From Phaseolus vulgaris (Eukaryota > Streptophyta > Magnoliopsida > Fabales > Fabaceae), in NCBI RefSeq assembly GCF_000499845.2, contig NC_023757.2:3134118-3198117 (forward strand): a DNA stretch of 64,000 nucleotides, in the 5' to 3' direction. Under the pieces are notes generated by a model that did not search any database, was not told the DNA's origin, and was given only the letters and a program-made list of their open reading frames with translations. Within the stretch, counting starts at the first letter, position 1; each line of letters begins with the position of its first letter. This document shows, piece by piece, positions 1 to 10,866 of this stretch. The position numbers and the translations under genes were made by a program.

Positions 1-837
1 GTTCTTCTCTACTTAAAAATAATTAGAAACAGTTTCACATATTTAAATAATCTCCTTGTCTAAATATCCAATTGAGTAAAAACCTTTATAAAATTTCTTT
101 TCTAAGAAATAAGATGTTGCTTATATAAATAAAAGTAAAAGTACTTATAATTAATAAAAAATACTTCTAGAAATAATTTCTCTAAAAGAGTATTTTAGCG
201 AGTTTTCTTTTAACAATTTTTTTTAGATTCTTTAACCTCTTATCTTTTTCTTATTTATTTTAAAATACATTTCAATATGTTATTTTTTAAAATACCAATA
301 ATGAAAATCAACTTGTATCTCATTAATAAGTAATAATAATTATTATAAATATAAAAATATTTTACCCATCTCTTAACATTCATATTAATAATCAAATGTA
401 GTTGTTAAATAAGAGAAAAAAAGGAAGAAAGTAGATAAAGAATATCTGAACAATAGTAAGAAGTAGAAAAGGAAAACCATATCCTTTCAAGTTTTCATAG
501 AAATGTTTGGTGAAGTTGGAAGTGTAGTGTTGAAAACTTGCATTTGACATGTTATTGTTTTTCACTTCATACACAGCAATTAGGGTACAGAAAAGAACAT
601 AAACATAAACATAAAAGTAATAATAAAGAGTTGAAAATTGAGTGGGAGCTTTAAGCCAAAGTAGCTGAGCCTATCCATGAGCTCAAAAGCTGTGTCCATT
701 AATTAAGTATGAAAGCAAAGACCACCTCTCTCTTTTTCCTTTCCCTCTCACTCATGACCCCATGTGTCAGTTCGTTAAGTCTCTCTCTTTCTGAATAGCA
801 TGTCTTTTGTGATACATAATAAAATCGTCACCACTCA
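1..837. other. JAG 3' flank, no gene seen
   Basis: AT-rich sequence following the JAG stop codon on the minus strand; its right part (about 600-837) may be 3' untranslated region. Short open frames here are low-complexity and show no recognisable motif. A pyrimidine-rich stretch (ctctctc) lies near 724-790. Confidence 0.4.
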
Positions 838-2930
838 TTAAAACCCTTCGTGACACCGATTGATCGCTGCATGAGTATCCAATAGCTGCTGTGTTCCTGA
901 ATAGCCCCTTCCCCAATTCAACGTCTCCTCCTCAGGATTCTGCACTGACCTGTCTTTGCCACCACCCACCAATGCTTGTCCTACGGGTGCCCCAATGCAA
1001 GTGTAGTCATTGAGGATGCCATTTTTGCTGCCGCTGTTCAGAACATGCCCCACATAGTAGTCATGAGGGTGGTGAGAATACGGCAAGGGAAAAGGAAGGG
1101 GTGGTGGCGGTGGTGGTGGAGGTGAGCCTAGTAGGAGATGATGAGATGGTTGTTGTAGGTGGAGCTGTGGTGGTGGAGTTGGTAAGTGGAATGAAGATGA
1201 ACCCGAACCCGAACCCGAACCCGACATGTATCTTGGGAACCTTGCATGCATTGTTGGGTCTCCTATGCTACTTGCAGCATGATAGCCCCCTGATGCTATT
1301 GGTTGACAGCATCTGCACCAGTTGAGCATGGTTATAATTTACTTTTGCAAATACAACAAACAAAAAAAAAAAAAACATGAAAAGCAGCTCAGTTTTATCG
1401 GTTCTTAAATCCGAGATGTGAATCAATTAATGACCTCTAACTTTATATATTTTATTAATATTTTTCTGCATTCAGTATGTGAAAACATCAAAATTATCTT
1501 GCCCTATTTTCAACTATTCTTCCATTACTTTCTGCTATGAAGATGTTAAAAAAAACCTTAGAATTATTCATGAAATAGTTTCCTTAATTAATGATGTTTG
1601 AGAAGAGCAGAACTGCAATTAAAATGATGGACCACATGGGAGAAAACAAATAAAAAAGGAATAACAAAAGTGTAATAGTGAGTTAGGGTAATGGTGGGTA
1701 CATACACTAGGTTGGGGGCGGGTTGAGTGCTTAGGTTATGATCGTTACGGTAGACCAGCTGACGAGCATGGTTCAGTGTCTCTGTTTCCCTCTCTGCACC
1801 ACAGACTCACACACGCATCAGATCAAATAAGGAAACAAAAGCAATTTTCTTTTACCAAAAAAAAAGTACCATTTTCGTGTCAAGAATTTCAGCAATCCGG
1901 CTTTCAATTTTATGATTGAAATGACCACGCTTCGTGGTCAAATCATTAACAACCATGCAGTGTTTCCATTCTTTTAATCAAGAAAAATTGAATCACTACT
2001 ATTCCAGGGCTTTGTAAAAGTGATTCTTTTGGGGGAAACAGTGGTAAAAGATAAAACAACAAAAGTTATGAAGATAGATAGCTATCTAGCCTTGGCGGTG
2101 GCGGTTCATGTGTCCTCCAAGAGCCTGTGACTTGCAGAACTTAAGGGAACAAAATCTACACTCGTAGACCTTCTCACTCTCATCTTCCTTCAAGATGTTT
2201 TTCTTTTTCCTGTATCCTTCTGCAAAAAACAAGCCAATTTAACAATATCCATCAGATCCCTCCTTCCTTATAAAACAACATCTTCCTTATAAAACAACAT
2301 TTGACAGATGTTCCATATACAAAGATAGTAGACCAGAACCATATGCAGCTATTGTTAATTTTTTTTAGAAGTGATCCATATAAAGAACAAAAACAAACTA
2401 ACAATACAACACCTTCCTTCCAGATGCAGCTAATGTTCCTAAAACCCCAAACACCAGAATATACCACAAACAAATAAACAAACATGTAAACCTAACTAAC
2501 TTCCTTTTGTAACCCTTCCTTCTCATGGACTTTTCCTTGTGATTGATGTTTATAACTTTCAAGTTTGTTTGAAGAAAGGGAAAAAAAGGACAAGAAAGAG
2601 ATGGGTGAGGGAAAAAGAAAAAAAAAACAATAAAAAATGTGATGAGTGTTAAAATATGGGGGTTTGTTCCAGCCATTTTGTGTCCTAATACATGGCCAAA
2701 AACTGAAAAGCTTCCATTAATTTGAAGGGAATGGATGTCCCAAAAGGAAAACTAAAAGACAGTAGAACTTTTATGTTGCTTTGAACTTTTATAGCAACAT
2801 GCATGTGGTGGAAGGATGATTGATTAGAAAAGGTTTACCAGATGAGGAACTATCTTGGAAGAGTTGTAAGCCATCTCGGGAGTACTCATCGGGAAAGTTG
2901 TTGAGATCTAATGGGTTATTTTGTGGTCTC
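838..2930 (-). CDS. JAG: JAGGED-like C2H2 zinc-finger transcription factor
   Basis: Nuclear single-C2H2 regulator; in Arabidopsis JAG promotes lateral-organ growth, and the soybean JAG1 (Ln) gene controls leaflet shape and seeds per pod (known of the family). Exons read on the minus strand: 2930-2839, 2219-2091, 1793-1706 and 1312-838, with phases that fit exactly, giving about 261 residues. Seen: an EAR-type repressor motif (PLDLNNFP) near the N-terminus, a basic stretch, the zinc finger CRFCSLKFCKSQALGGHMNRH with the plant QALGGH signature, then ERETETLN and ARQLVYRND, a Gly/Ser and Pro-rich tail, and a YTCIGAPVG motif shared with JAG. Odd points: no ATG directly opens the first coding exon (AGG stands where soybean-type proteins, as I recall them, have ATG), and the intron after the finger uses a GC donor. 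Synteny with TKPR2 and KCS6 favours JAG over its paralogue NUBBIN. Confidence 0.88.
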
Positions 2931-3262
2931 CTGTTAAGCAACAACAAAGTAAAGAGAGAGAGTATGATATGTATTGAGTAGTTAGAGAAGATTATGAATG
3001 AGAAATGTGAAGGTGTTGTGAGGGAAGACCAACATGATACCGACAGAGAGAGACAGGAAAAAAAATAAAAGGAAGACGTTGGAGTGCAGTGGGGCAAACA
3101 CTTTGTTTCAGATGGGAAGATAAGACTAAAGCATTTTGTGGAACACTTCAGTTTGAGACTGCCATATATAGATGCTATCAGCTGAGTGATGGTGCAAGAT
3201 AAAAAGAGGTTTGAAAGTTCTATATCAGTTCCTCTGCCAACTCTCTTCCCTCCCTTAAACAT
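2931..3262 (-). other. JAG leader or upstream exon region
   Basis: Directly upstream of the JAG EAR-motif exon. The same reading frame stays open from an ATG at 3262 into the EAR exon, which would add about 110 unfamiliar residues. A polypyrimidine tract and AG end exactly at 2931, so an intron could end here and the start codon could be split (AT plus G). I could not find a convincing donor. Probably 5' untranslated sequence or an intron. Confidence 0.35.
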
Positions 3263-3385
3263 AAAATTAAACTAAAAAAGGGACAACCAACAGGTCTCGT
3301 GACTATGGAAACAACAAAAGTAAAAAGTAAAAAAAATAAAAAAAAATTCTATGTATTCAGACTGTGAAATAACTTTGTGTTTTTA

Positions 3386-3871
3386 TCATAGTTCTAAATT
3401 ACTTGCGGCTGCAATGTTACTGTTGAAGTTTCTCCCGCAACCGCAAATTGCAGTTTTATTTTGAATCACATGTTTTATCTTTTATCACAAGAAATTAACG
3501 AAGATTATTAATTATAATCTCAAACTTCTGATAAATGTCAATGGTGGATTGAATGTTGTTGTGTGAGATGTTGAGAGAGCACAAGAGACACTTCATGGTA
3601 TGCATAGTTCAATTTCACTTTTATTGCAAGAAGAAATAAAGATTCTAAATTCAATATTCTATTTTAACTTTTAAATGTATAAATTAGATGGAATGAGTAA
3701 TTCTTGTGTGAGATGCTAAAGAGTAGCTCAATGCATGATTATTAAAGATATATCAACAATTAGAGTAATTCTAAAATTAGCTCAATGCATGATTATTATG
3801 ATTCAACCACAGCAATTTACATCCCAGTAGCAACAACCACAATGACAACTGCAATTTAAAACCATCATTGA
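3386..3871. mobile_element. MITE-like element, hAT-type guess
   Basis: Imperfect terminal inverted repeats: the left end reads atcatagttctaaattac..., and the reverse complement of the right end reads atgatggttttaaattgc.... About 480 bp, no coding capacity, in the JAG upstream region. Family assignment is inference. Confidence 0.4.
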
Positions 3872-4112
3872 TATTATTTTTGAAATAAGTATTATGAAAA
3901 TTAATAAATTTAAATATATATATTTATGTGTGTGTGACAGTAAAAATATTTTGAAATATGAGGGTATGACTATTAAATAGGAACTAAATTTTAAATTTTA
4001 TTATAATGATTTTATCTTTCTACTTCTTCTTGTTTGGTTGGGACTAAGGAGAAGAATGAAAACATTAACATGGAAGAGGGTCTGAGAAATACTGAAGGAA
4101 GTTGCCTTTATG

Positions 4113-4138
4113 ATAATAATAATAATAATAATAATAAA
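4113..4138. repeat. (ATA)n microsatellite
   Basis: About eight uninterrupted ATA/TAA repeats. Confidence 0.9.
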
Positions 4139-4723
4139 TCTACACCCACTATATATTTGGCTCTATCTTGTTCTTGCCCTAGAGTAAGCAATGAGTGGTG
4201 AAATATATTGAAATTAAATAATTAATAAAATAAATAAAATAATGTATAGGTGAAAAGAAAATGGTTATGAGAGAAAGGATGAGATTAAAAGGAGGGTTAA
4301 TTAAGAATGAAAGAAAAGATATGTATAGTAAGAAAGAAAGGAAGAGAAGGCATTGTTGTGTTGAAAGAAGGGCACATATATCTGATATAACATGGCAAGT
4401 ATGGTCCACAATCGATGAATGCCTCCTGAAGGGCTTAAAATTCGATCCAGGGGACTTCGACTTGCATCAAGGAAGGGTTGCTATCAGTATCTATCATTAG
4501 GGTTTTTGCAATCTAGCTTCATAAACCCAACCCCACTTCTTGTTTTATTCTTTGGAAGTTCTGATATCTCACAGATTACATATACATAGTCCTTTTCTGT
4601 TCATGGTTATGGATTTCAACAACTCAATTTCAATTTTCCTAATTTCTTTCACTCTTTCTTTGCTTTAGATTTTAATTCAAATGCATATATATCTCTTCAT
4701 TGAAAAACAATATTTTATGAAAA
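4139..4723. other. Intergenic, nothing recognised
   Basis: Contains an open frame (4261-4500, plus, 79 codons) rich in Arg and Lys that I do not recognise; the DNA is purine-biased. No domain, no splice pattern and no repeat homology seen within the window. Confidence 0.4.
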
Positions 4724-5073
4724 CACTACGAGAAAATCATGAAATAGAACCCATTTTTTAGATACCAAAATAATTAGTTTTAATAGTAACTAAATTAGAG
4801 ATCATTTTAGAAACTTAAAAAAAAATTGAGTTTCTAAATTAGTTTCTAAATTGGTATCTAATTAGCAACCAATGTTTTAACTACCAATTATTTAGTTTTT
4901 AAATTTGGTAGCAAAAATCTTAGTTGCTAATCAGATACCAATTTAGAAACTATTTAACAATAATAGAAACTAATTTAGAAACAATTTTTTTTTAGTTTCT
5001 AATTTAGTTAATATTGCAACTAATTATTTTGGTTTTTAAAAATTGGTTTCTAATTCATGATTTTCTTGTAGTG
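4724..5073. mobile_element. Self-complementary CACTA-type MITE, copy A
   Basis: Starts cactacgagaaaatcat and ends atgattttcttgtagtg, so the termini are inverted copies beginning with CACTA. The two halves (e.g. ctaaattagagatc versus tctaatttagtt) are near reverse complements, so the roughly 350-bp element can fold along its whole length. Full-length copies also lie at 6435-6817 and 28774-29128, with partial ones elsewhere. No transposase: non-autonomous. Confidence 0.75.
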
Positions 5074-6434
5074 AGAATAATCTTTCGTGTTGGTTTTTTG
5101 TTATGTAATTATTTTCAAGGGAATATGCTAATACCAAAGTCATAGTTATGATGTTTTAGTTAATCAAATGTGACATAGAGACTACCGTTGAATACAATTA
5201 ATAGTTCAAAAACTTTGGTGTGTTTTTTATTGGCCAAAAAGATATATTATAAGAAGGATGTGTCAACCGTGTATCTATATAAAAATGATATTGAATAATG
5301 ATGCTGCGTTTATAATTATTAGTCATAGTTATTTAATAAATATTATCTTTTAAAGAATTTCAAAACATCTTATATAATTTTTTTAATCAGCACATAAAAA
5401 CTATTACACATAAATCTCACAACAAAAATAGAAATCCTAATAAGAGTTTTTGCAGTAGCAAAAGAAAAGTTGCAGAAGAAAAAACAAGATCTTTCATCAT
5501 TAATACCAAACACAATTAGTAAAATACTTAATCCATGCCAATATTCCCATTCAACTTTGTAGACCGTAAGCAGTCCTTGAGTTGATCCATTAGAAAAATA
5601 TTACAAACATAAACATCTACAAGGCATAATTTATCTGGCCTAAGCTTAACACTTTACTCCTTCTCTATTAGTATCCAACATTGCTATTTCTACCACTGTG
5701 TTGATACAGGGATCTTAAACCAAGCCTAATCGTATGCATAATAACATTTCTCTTGATCAACTTTTTTTTTATCAACAAAGAATTGAATAAATAAAATGGA
5801 ATATTTCAGAAATGCTCCAACCCTTATACAGAATTCAGACATAGTTCCTACAATACCCAAAACAGATCCCCTACTAGGATACATACTTTTTAGCCAATAC
5901 ATTAAAAACTAAGTTGTTTCAAAGCCCAACAAAACTAGAAAACCAGAAACATACATTTGCTAAAAGAATGCAGAGGCACTGATTTTAAGTGAAGCATCAA
6001 CTGGCCCAGATTTTCTTTGCAGGCAGTCATACACTCCTTCTTGCCCCTTGGCATAATGTTCTGCATAAGTCATGAAATCTGCTCCACTAAAAGCAATTCT
6101 ATTGTTGTGTGCACCCCTTTCTCACCACTGCTACATTCTACTTTCTTTAGGCTTTGATCATGATTGTGCTCTAGTAAGAGAGGGGACAAGTTCCAAAGAG
6201 ACTTCCTCACAAGCCAAGCCAATCCTCTTCTAATACACTTCAACAATGGGTCATCTATGGACTTAGCTTCTTAGTCATACATTCCATTCTCGTGGTCAAC
6301 TTAAACATCACATCTCAATGACTCCCTGGTAGGCCTAAAATAATCAGCATATATAGTATTTATTTATTAAAAAGTGGACTTTAAACTTGATATGATTATA
6401 AGATGAGGTTTCACACTTATATATTATGAAATAT
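5074..6434. other. Intergenic DNA with LINE tail and TRIM remnant
   Basis: At about 5761-5830 a poly-T followed by atcaacaaag and a conserved 'atttcagaaatgctccaac' segment matches the 3' tails of LINEs elsewhere in the window, on the minus strand. The sequence to about 6340 could be the rest of that insertion but shows no readable protein. At 6352-6432 a fragment like the TRIM LTR (minus orientation) abuts MITE copy B. Confidence 0.4.
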
Positions 6435-6817
6435 CACTCTTAGAAAATTATTAAATAAAAATCAATTTTAGAAACAAAAAATAATTAGTTGCTACATTGA
6501 CTAAATTAGATACTATTTTAGGGACTAAAAAAATTAATGGTATCTAAATTAGTTTATATTATTGAAAAATATTTTTTAAATTGGTATCTAATTAGCTACC
6601 TAGGTTTTAACTACCAATTATTTAGATTCTAAAGTTGGTATCTAAAACCTTGGTAGCTAATTATATGTCAAATTAGAAAGTATTTATCAATAATAGAAAC
6701 TAATTTAGATACCAATAAATTTTTTAATCTCTAAAATAGTATCTAATTTAGTCAATATAGCAACTAATTATTTTTTGTCTCTAAAAATTGTTTTTATTTA
6801 ATAATTTTCTTGTAGTG
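6435..6817. mobile_element. Self-complementary CACTA-type MITE, copy B
   Basis: Degenerate left end cactcttagaaaattatt and intact right end aattttcttgtagtg. Interior shares ctaccaattatttag and ggtagctaatt blocks with copy A. Both halves are reverse-complementary. Confidence 0.75.
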
Positions 6818-6907
6818 TATGGTTGAAACTTATTCCAAAAAAAAAATTATATAAGCAAAATTATAAAGGAAAGAAGCACGACACTCACTTTTTCATATAA
6901 GCAAAAT

Positions 6908-8830
6908 TATATTAATTTAAGGCAAAAACAAGATATTGCATAAGAAGTGTAGGTGGCAACCACAATTACAAAAACAATTTCTTAGGTTTCTTATATCCAT
7001 TAGATGTAATGCTATCCAAGTGTGGTTGCATGTTGACTTTTTCTTATAGGGAAATCACATGCAAGATAGCATTCTCGAATCATTACAAGTTTCAATTTGA
7101 TATGTGTGAATGTTGTTGTTGGGCTAATCCAAAGTCCATTTAAAATGAAACCCAGTCAAAGGTTTAATGGCAACACTTGCAGTGGACTTTTGGATTTTCC
7201 TCTTTCCTCCTTCCCTCTTGGCCCAATTATGTGTAAGGGTAGTGAGGTTTTTTAGTGGGCTTAAAGAGAGGGTTACGATTGCTTAATCCTACAAATTTTG
7301 ATGGGTATTTCTTCCTGCACCCCTATATTTTTCTTCCTACACCCATATATTTTTTAAAACTCCAAAACTAGCATTGCTATTTTTATTTGAAAAGGCACCG
7401 TTATGGGATTTATAGGTTTCTAGAATGTGGGTTTCGCGATATCTAAGGATTGGTGGATCCATAATGTATTTTCTTGACTTATGGGTTGGTGGATCCAGAA
7501 TGCATTTTTTTACTTATGGATTGGTGGATCCAAAATGTATTTTTTGACTTATGAATCAGTGAATTTAGAATGCATATTTTGCCTTATGGATTGGTAGATC
7601 CGGGATGCATTTTTTGACTTATGGATTGGTGGATTCCTAATGCATTTTTTTTTTACTTTTGATGTTTGGTTGTGGTTTTCAATAATTGGTTGGAATTTGG
7701 TAAGATGTTAATTTGTAGAAATATGGACAATGCCGAAAGATTTGTTGAACTTCATTATTAACCAATTTTAGGACTCATTGGAAAACATAAACATAAATTT
7801 TTTTATGCAATCGCCAAAGTTTGGTCTTCATATGCAGTTATGGGATTATAATCGAATTCACAAATTAATATGTATACATACAATGTGGCTATTATAAGTG
7901 CGAAAGAACAAATTCACTCACGATTGTGTAAGAACTAATTCCATTACCCTCATAACTACATATCAAGACAAACTTTGGTGATTGGATAAAAATGTTTATG
8001 TTTATGTTTTCCAATGAGTCTTAAAATTGATTAATAGTGAAGTTCAACATATTCTTCGACATTGTCCATACTTCTACAAATTAACGTCTTACCATGAAAT
8101 TCCAAAAGCTATTGAAAATCACAACCAAACATCAAAAGTAAAAATGCATTCCGGATCCGCCAATCCATAAGTCAAAATATGCATTATGGATCCACCAATC
8201 CATAAGTTAGAAAAATACATTCAAATTCCACCAATTCATAAGTAAAAAAATACATTCCAGATTCAACAATCTATAAGTAAAAAAATGCATTCTGGATCCA
8301 CGAATCCATAAATATCACATAACCTAATTTTTGAAAATCTATAAATATCATAACAGTTCCTTCCAAATAAAAATGGCAATATTAATTTTGGTACTAACAA
8401 AATTGTAGGGGTGCAGGAAGAAAAATGTAAGGATTCAGGAAGAAACACCCAACTTTGATGTGCATGTGTGTTAGGGTAGTTCACTACATATTTTTCTTAC
8501 CCGTGGTTAAAAACTTTATTCAATATATTATGAAATAAAATTAAAATTAATTAAAAAGTTACTAAATAGATATATGTGCTTTTTATGAAAATTTCAATAA
8601 ATTGTTTTCTATTTTGATATATGTTATTAGCTAACAAGGTAAAAATTTATTATAAAAGTAAGAAAATTGTCAATCATTCATAAAAATAATTATAATTAAG
8701 TTTATGAAAAGTATTTAAATAATTTAAACCTTCTTATTAAAATAATTTTACTAAAATTCATTTTCAAAATACTCATTTGCAGAGGTTTATATTGCTCACG
8801 TGTATGATTATAAGTGGAGGTAGTGGTGAT
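6908..8830. repeat. Tandem 2-kb unit, copy 1 of 3
   Basis: First of three head-to-tail units. Landmarks in every unit: a segment starting attaatttaaggc, the phrase ccaagtgtggttgcatgttg (near 7016, 8961 and 11005, spacing about 1945 and 2044), a large hairpin, then a shared AT-rich end with aaaatactcatttg. No protein-coding content; short open frames arise from the repeat. Confidence 0.85.
7302..8451. repeat. Hairpin (foldback) element in unit 1
   Basis: The left arm begins tgggtatttcttcctgcac and the right arm ends gattcaggaagaaacaccca, its reverse complement. Each arm carries several ~35-bp repeats of cttatggattggtgga plus a gcatttttt spacer, in opposite orientations. The centre (near 7850-7950) holds a unique loop with cacgattgtgtaagaac. 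Likely a non-autonomous foldback transposon or MITE; transcription would give long double-stranded RNA (inference). Confidence 0.75.
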
Positions 8831-10866
8831 AAATATTAATTTAAGGCCAAAACAAGATATTGCACAAAAAGTGCAGGTGAATAACAACCACAATTACAAT
8901 ACAATTGCTTAAGTTTCTTATATCCATTAGATGTAATGCTAACAGAAAGACCAAAACAAACCAAGTGTGGTTGCATGTTGGCTTTTTCTTCGAGGAAAAT
9001 CGCATGCAAGATAGCCTCCTCAACTCATTACAAGTTTAAATTTGATGTGTGAATGTTGTTGTTCGGCTCATCCAAAGCCCACTGAAAATGAAACTTAGTC
9101 AAAGGTTTTACGCCAACACTTGAAGTGGACTTTTGGATTTTCCTCTCTTCCCTTCCTCCCTTCTGGCCCAATTATTTGGTAAGGGTAGTGAGGAATTTCA
9201 TTGGGCTTAAAGAGAGGGTTAGGATTGCTTAATCTTGTAAATGTTGATGGGTGTTTCTTCCTGCACCCCTACATTTTTTAAAATACCAAAACTAGCCTTT
9301 CTATTTTAATTTGAAAAGGAAACGTTATGTGATTTATAGGTTTTTGGAATGTGGGTTCTACAATATCTAAGGATTGGTGGATCCGGAATTTAATTTTTGA
9401 CTTATGGATTGCTGGATCTGGATTGCATTTTTTGACTTATGGATCGGTGAATTCGGAATGCATTTTTTTTACTTAAGGTTTGGTGGGTCCGGAATGCATT
9501 TTTTGACTTATGGATTGTTGGAATTTCATGATAAGATGTTAATTTGTAGAAGTATGGATAATGCCAAAAGATTTGTTGAACTTCATTATTAATCAATTTT
9601 AGACTCATTGGAAAACATAATCATAAACATTCTTATGCAATCGCCAAAACTTGGTCTTCATATGTAGTTTTCAATAATTTGTTAGAATTTCATGGTAAGA
9701 TGTTAATTTGTAAAAGTATGGACAATGCCAAAAGATTTGTTGAACTTTATTATTAATCATTTAAGGACTCATTGGAAAACACAAACATAAACATTCTCAT
9801 GCAATCGCCAAAGCTTGGTCTTCATATGTAGTTATTGGATTGTAATCGAATTCATAAATTAATATGTAAACATACAATGTGTTATTATAAATGCGGAAGA
9901 ACAAATTCACTCACGATTGTGTAAGAACTAATTCCATTATCCTTTAAACTAATAATTTAAACAATGTGTAACTTCATCAAATTACAAAATAGAAATACAA
10001 CTACATATGAATTCAATTACAATGTCATAACTGCATATGAAAACCAAACATTGGTGATTGGATAAAAATGTTTATGTTTATGTTTTCCAATCAGTCTTAA
10101 AATTTATTAATAGTGAAGTTCAATAAATTCTTTGGTATTATCCATACTTCTACAAATTAACATCTTACATGAAATTCCAAAAACTTATTAAAAACCACAA
10201 TCAAACATCAAAAGTAAAAAATGCATTATGAACCCACCAATCCATAAGTCAAAAAAATACATTTTGGATCCACCAATGCATAAGTCAAAAAATACATTAT
10301 GGAGTCACCAATCCATAATTCAAAAAAGTACATTCTAGACCCAACAATTCATAAATATCCCATAACCCAATTTTCGAAAATTTATAAACACCATAACGGT
10401 GTCTTTTCAAATAAAACGACAAGATTAGTTTTGGTACTTTCAAAATTGTAGGGGTGTAGGAAAAAAATGTAGAGATTCAGGAAGAAACACCCAATTTTGA
10501 TAATCATGTGTGTTAGGATAGTTCACAACATATTTTTCTTACCAGTGATTAAAAACTTCATTCAATATAGTATGAAATAAAATTAAAATTAATTAAAAAA
10601 TTACTAAATAGATGTGTGTGCTTTTTAAAGAAATTTCAGTAAATTGTTTTCTAATTTTGATATATGTTATCAGCTAACAATGTAAAATTATATTATCAAA
10701 GTAAGAAAGTTGTCAATCATTCCTGAAAATAATTATAATTAAGTTTATGAAAATATTTAAAAAATTTAGACCTTGTTATTAAAATAATTTTACTTAAATT
10801 CATTTTCAAAATACTCATTTGAAGAGGTTTATATTGCTCAGATGTATGATTATAAATGGAGGTAGT
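8831..10866. repeat. Tandem 2-kb unit, copy 2 of 3
   Basis: Same order of blocks as copy 1. It has an extra internal duplication of the aacttcattattaatca/cattggaaaacataa segment near 9570-9830. Confidence 0.85.
9248..10493. repeat. Hairpin (foldback) element in unit 2
   Basis: Left end tgggtgtttcttcctgcacc, right end ggaagaaacaccca. Arms contain the opposed ~35-bp ggatccggaatgc-type repeats. The central loop again carries cacgattgtgtaagaac. Confidence 0.75.

Noticed and set aside
1101..1325. Plus-strand 74-codon frame opposite JAG exon 4
   Set aside because: Antisense shadow of the Pro-rich and Gly/Ser-rich JAG tail.
2398..2676. 92-codon minus-strand frame
   Set aside because: Lies within JAG intron 1 and shows only low-complexity hydrophobic sequence.
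4390..4500. Possible microRNA precursor near cctcctgaagggctta
   Set aside because: No convincing stem and no match to a miRNA I know.
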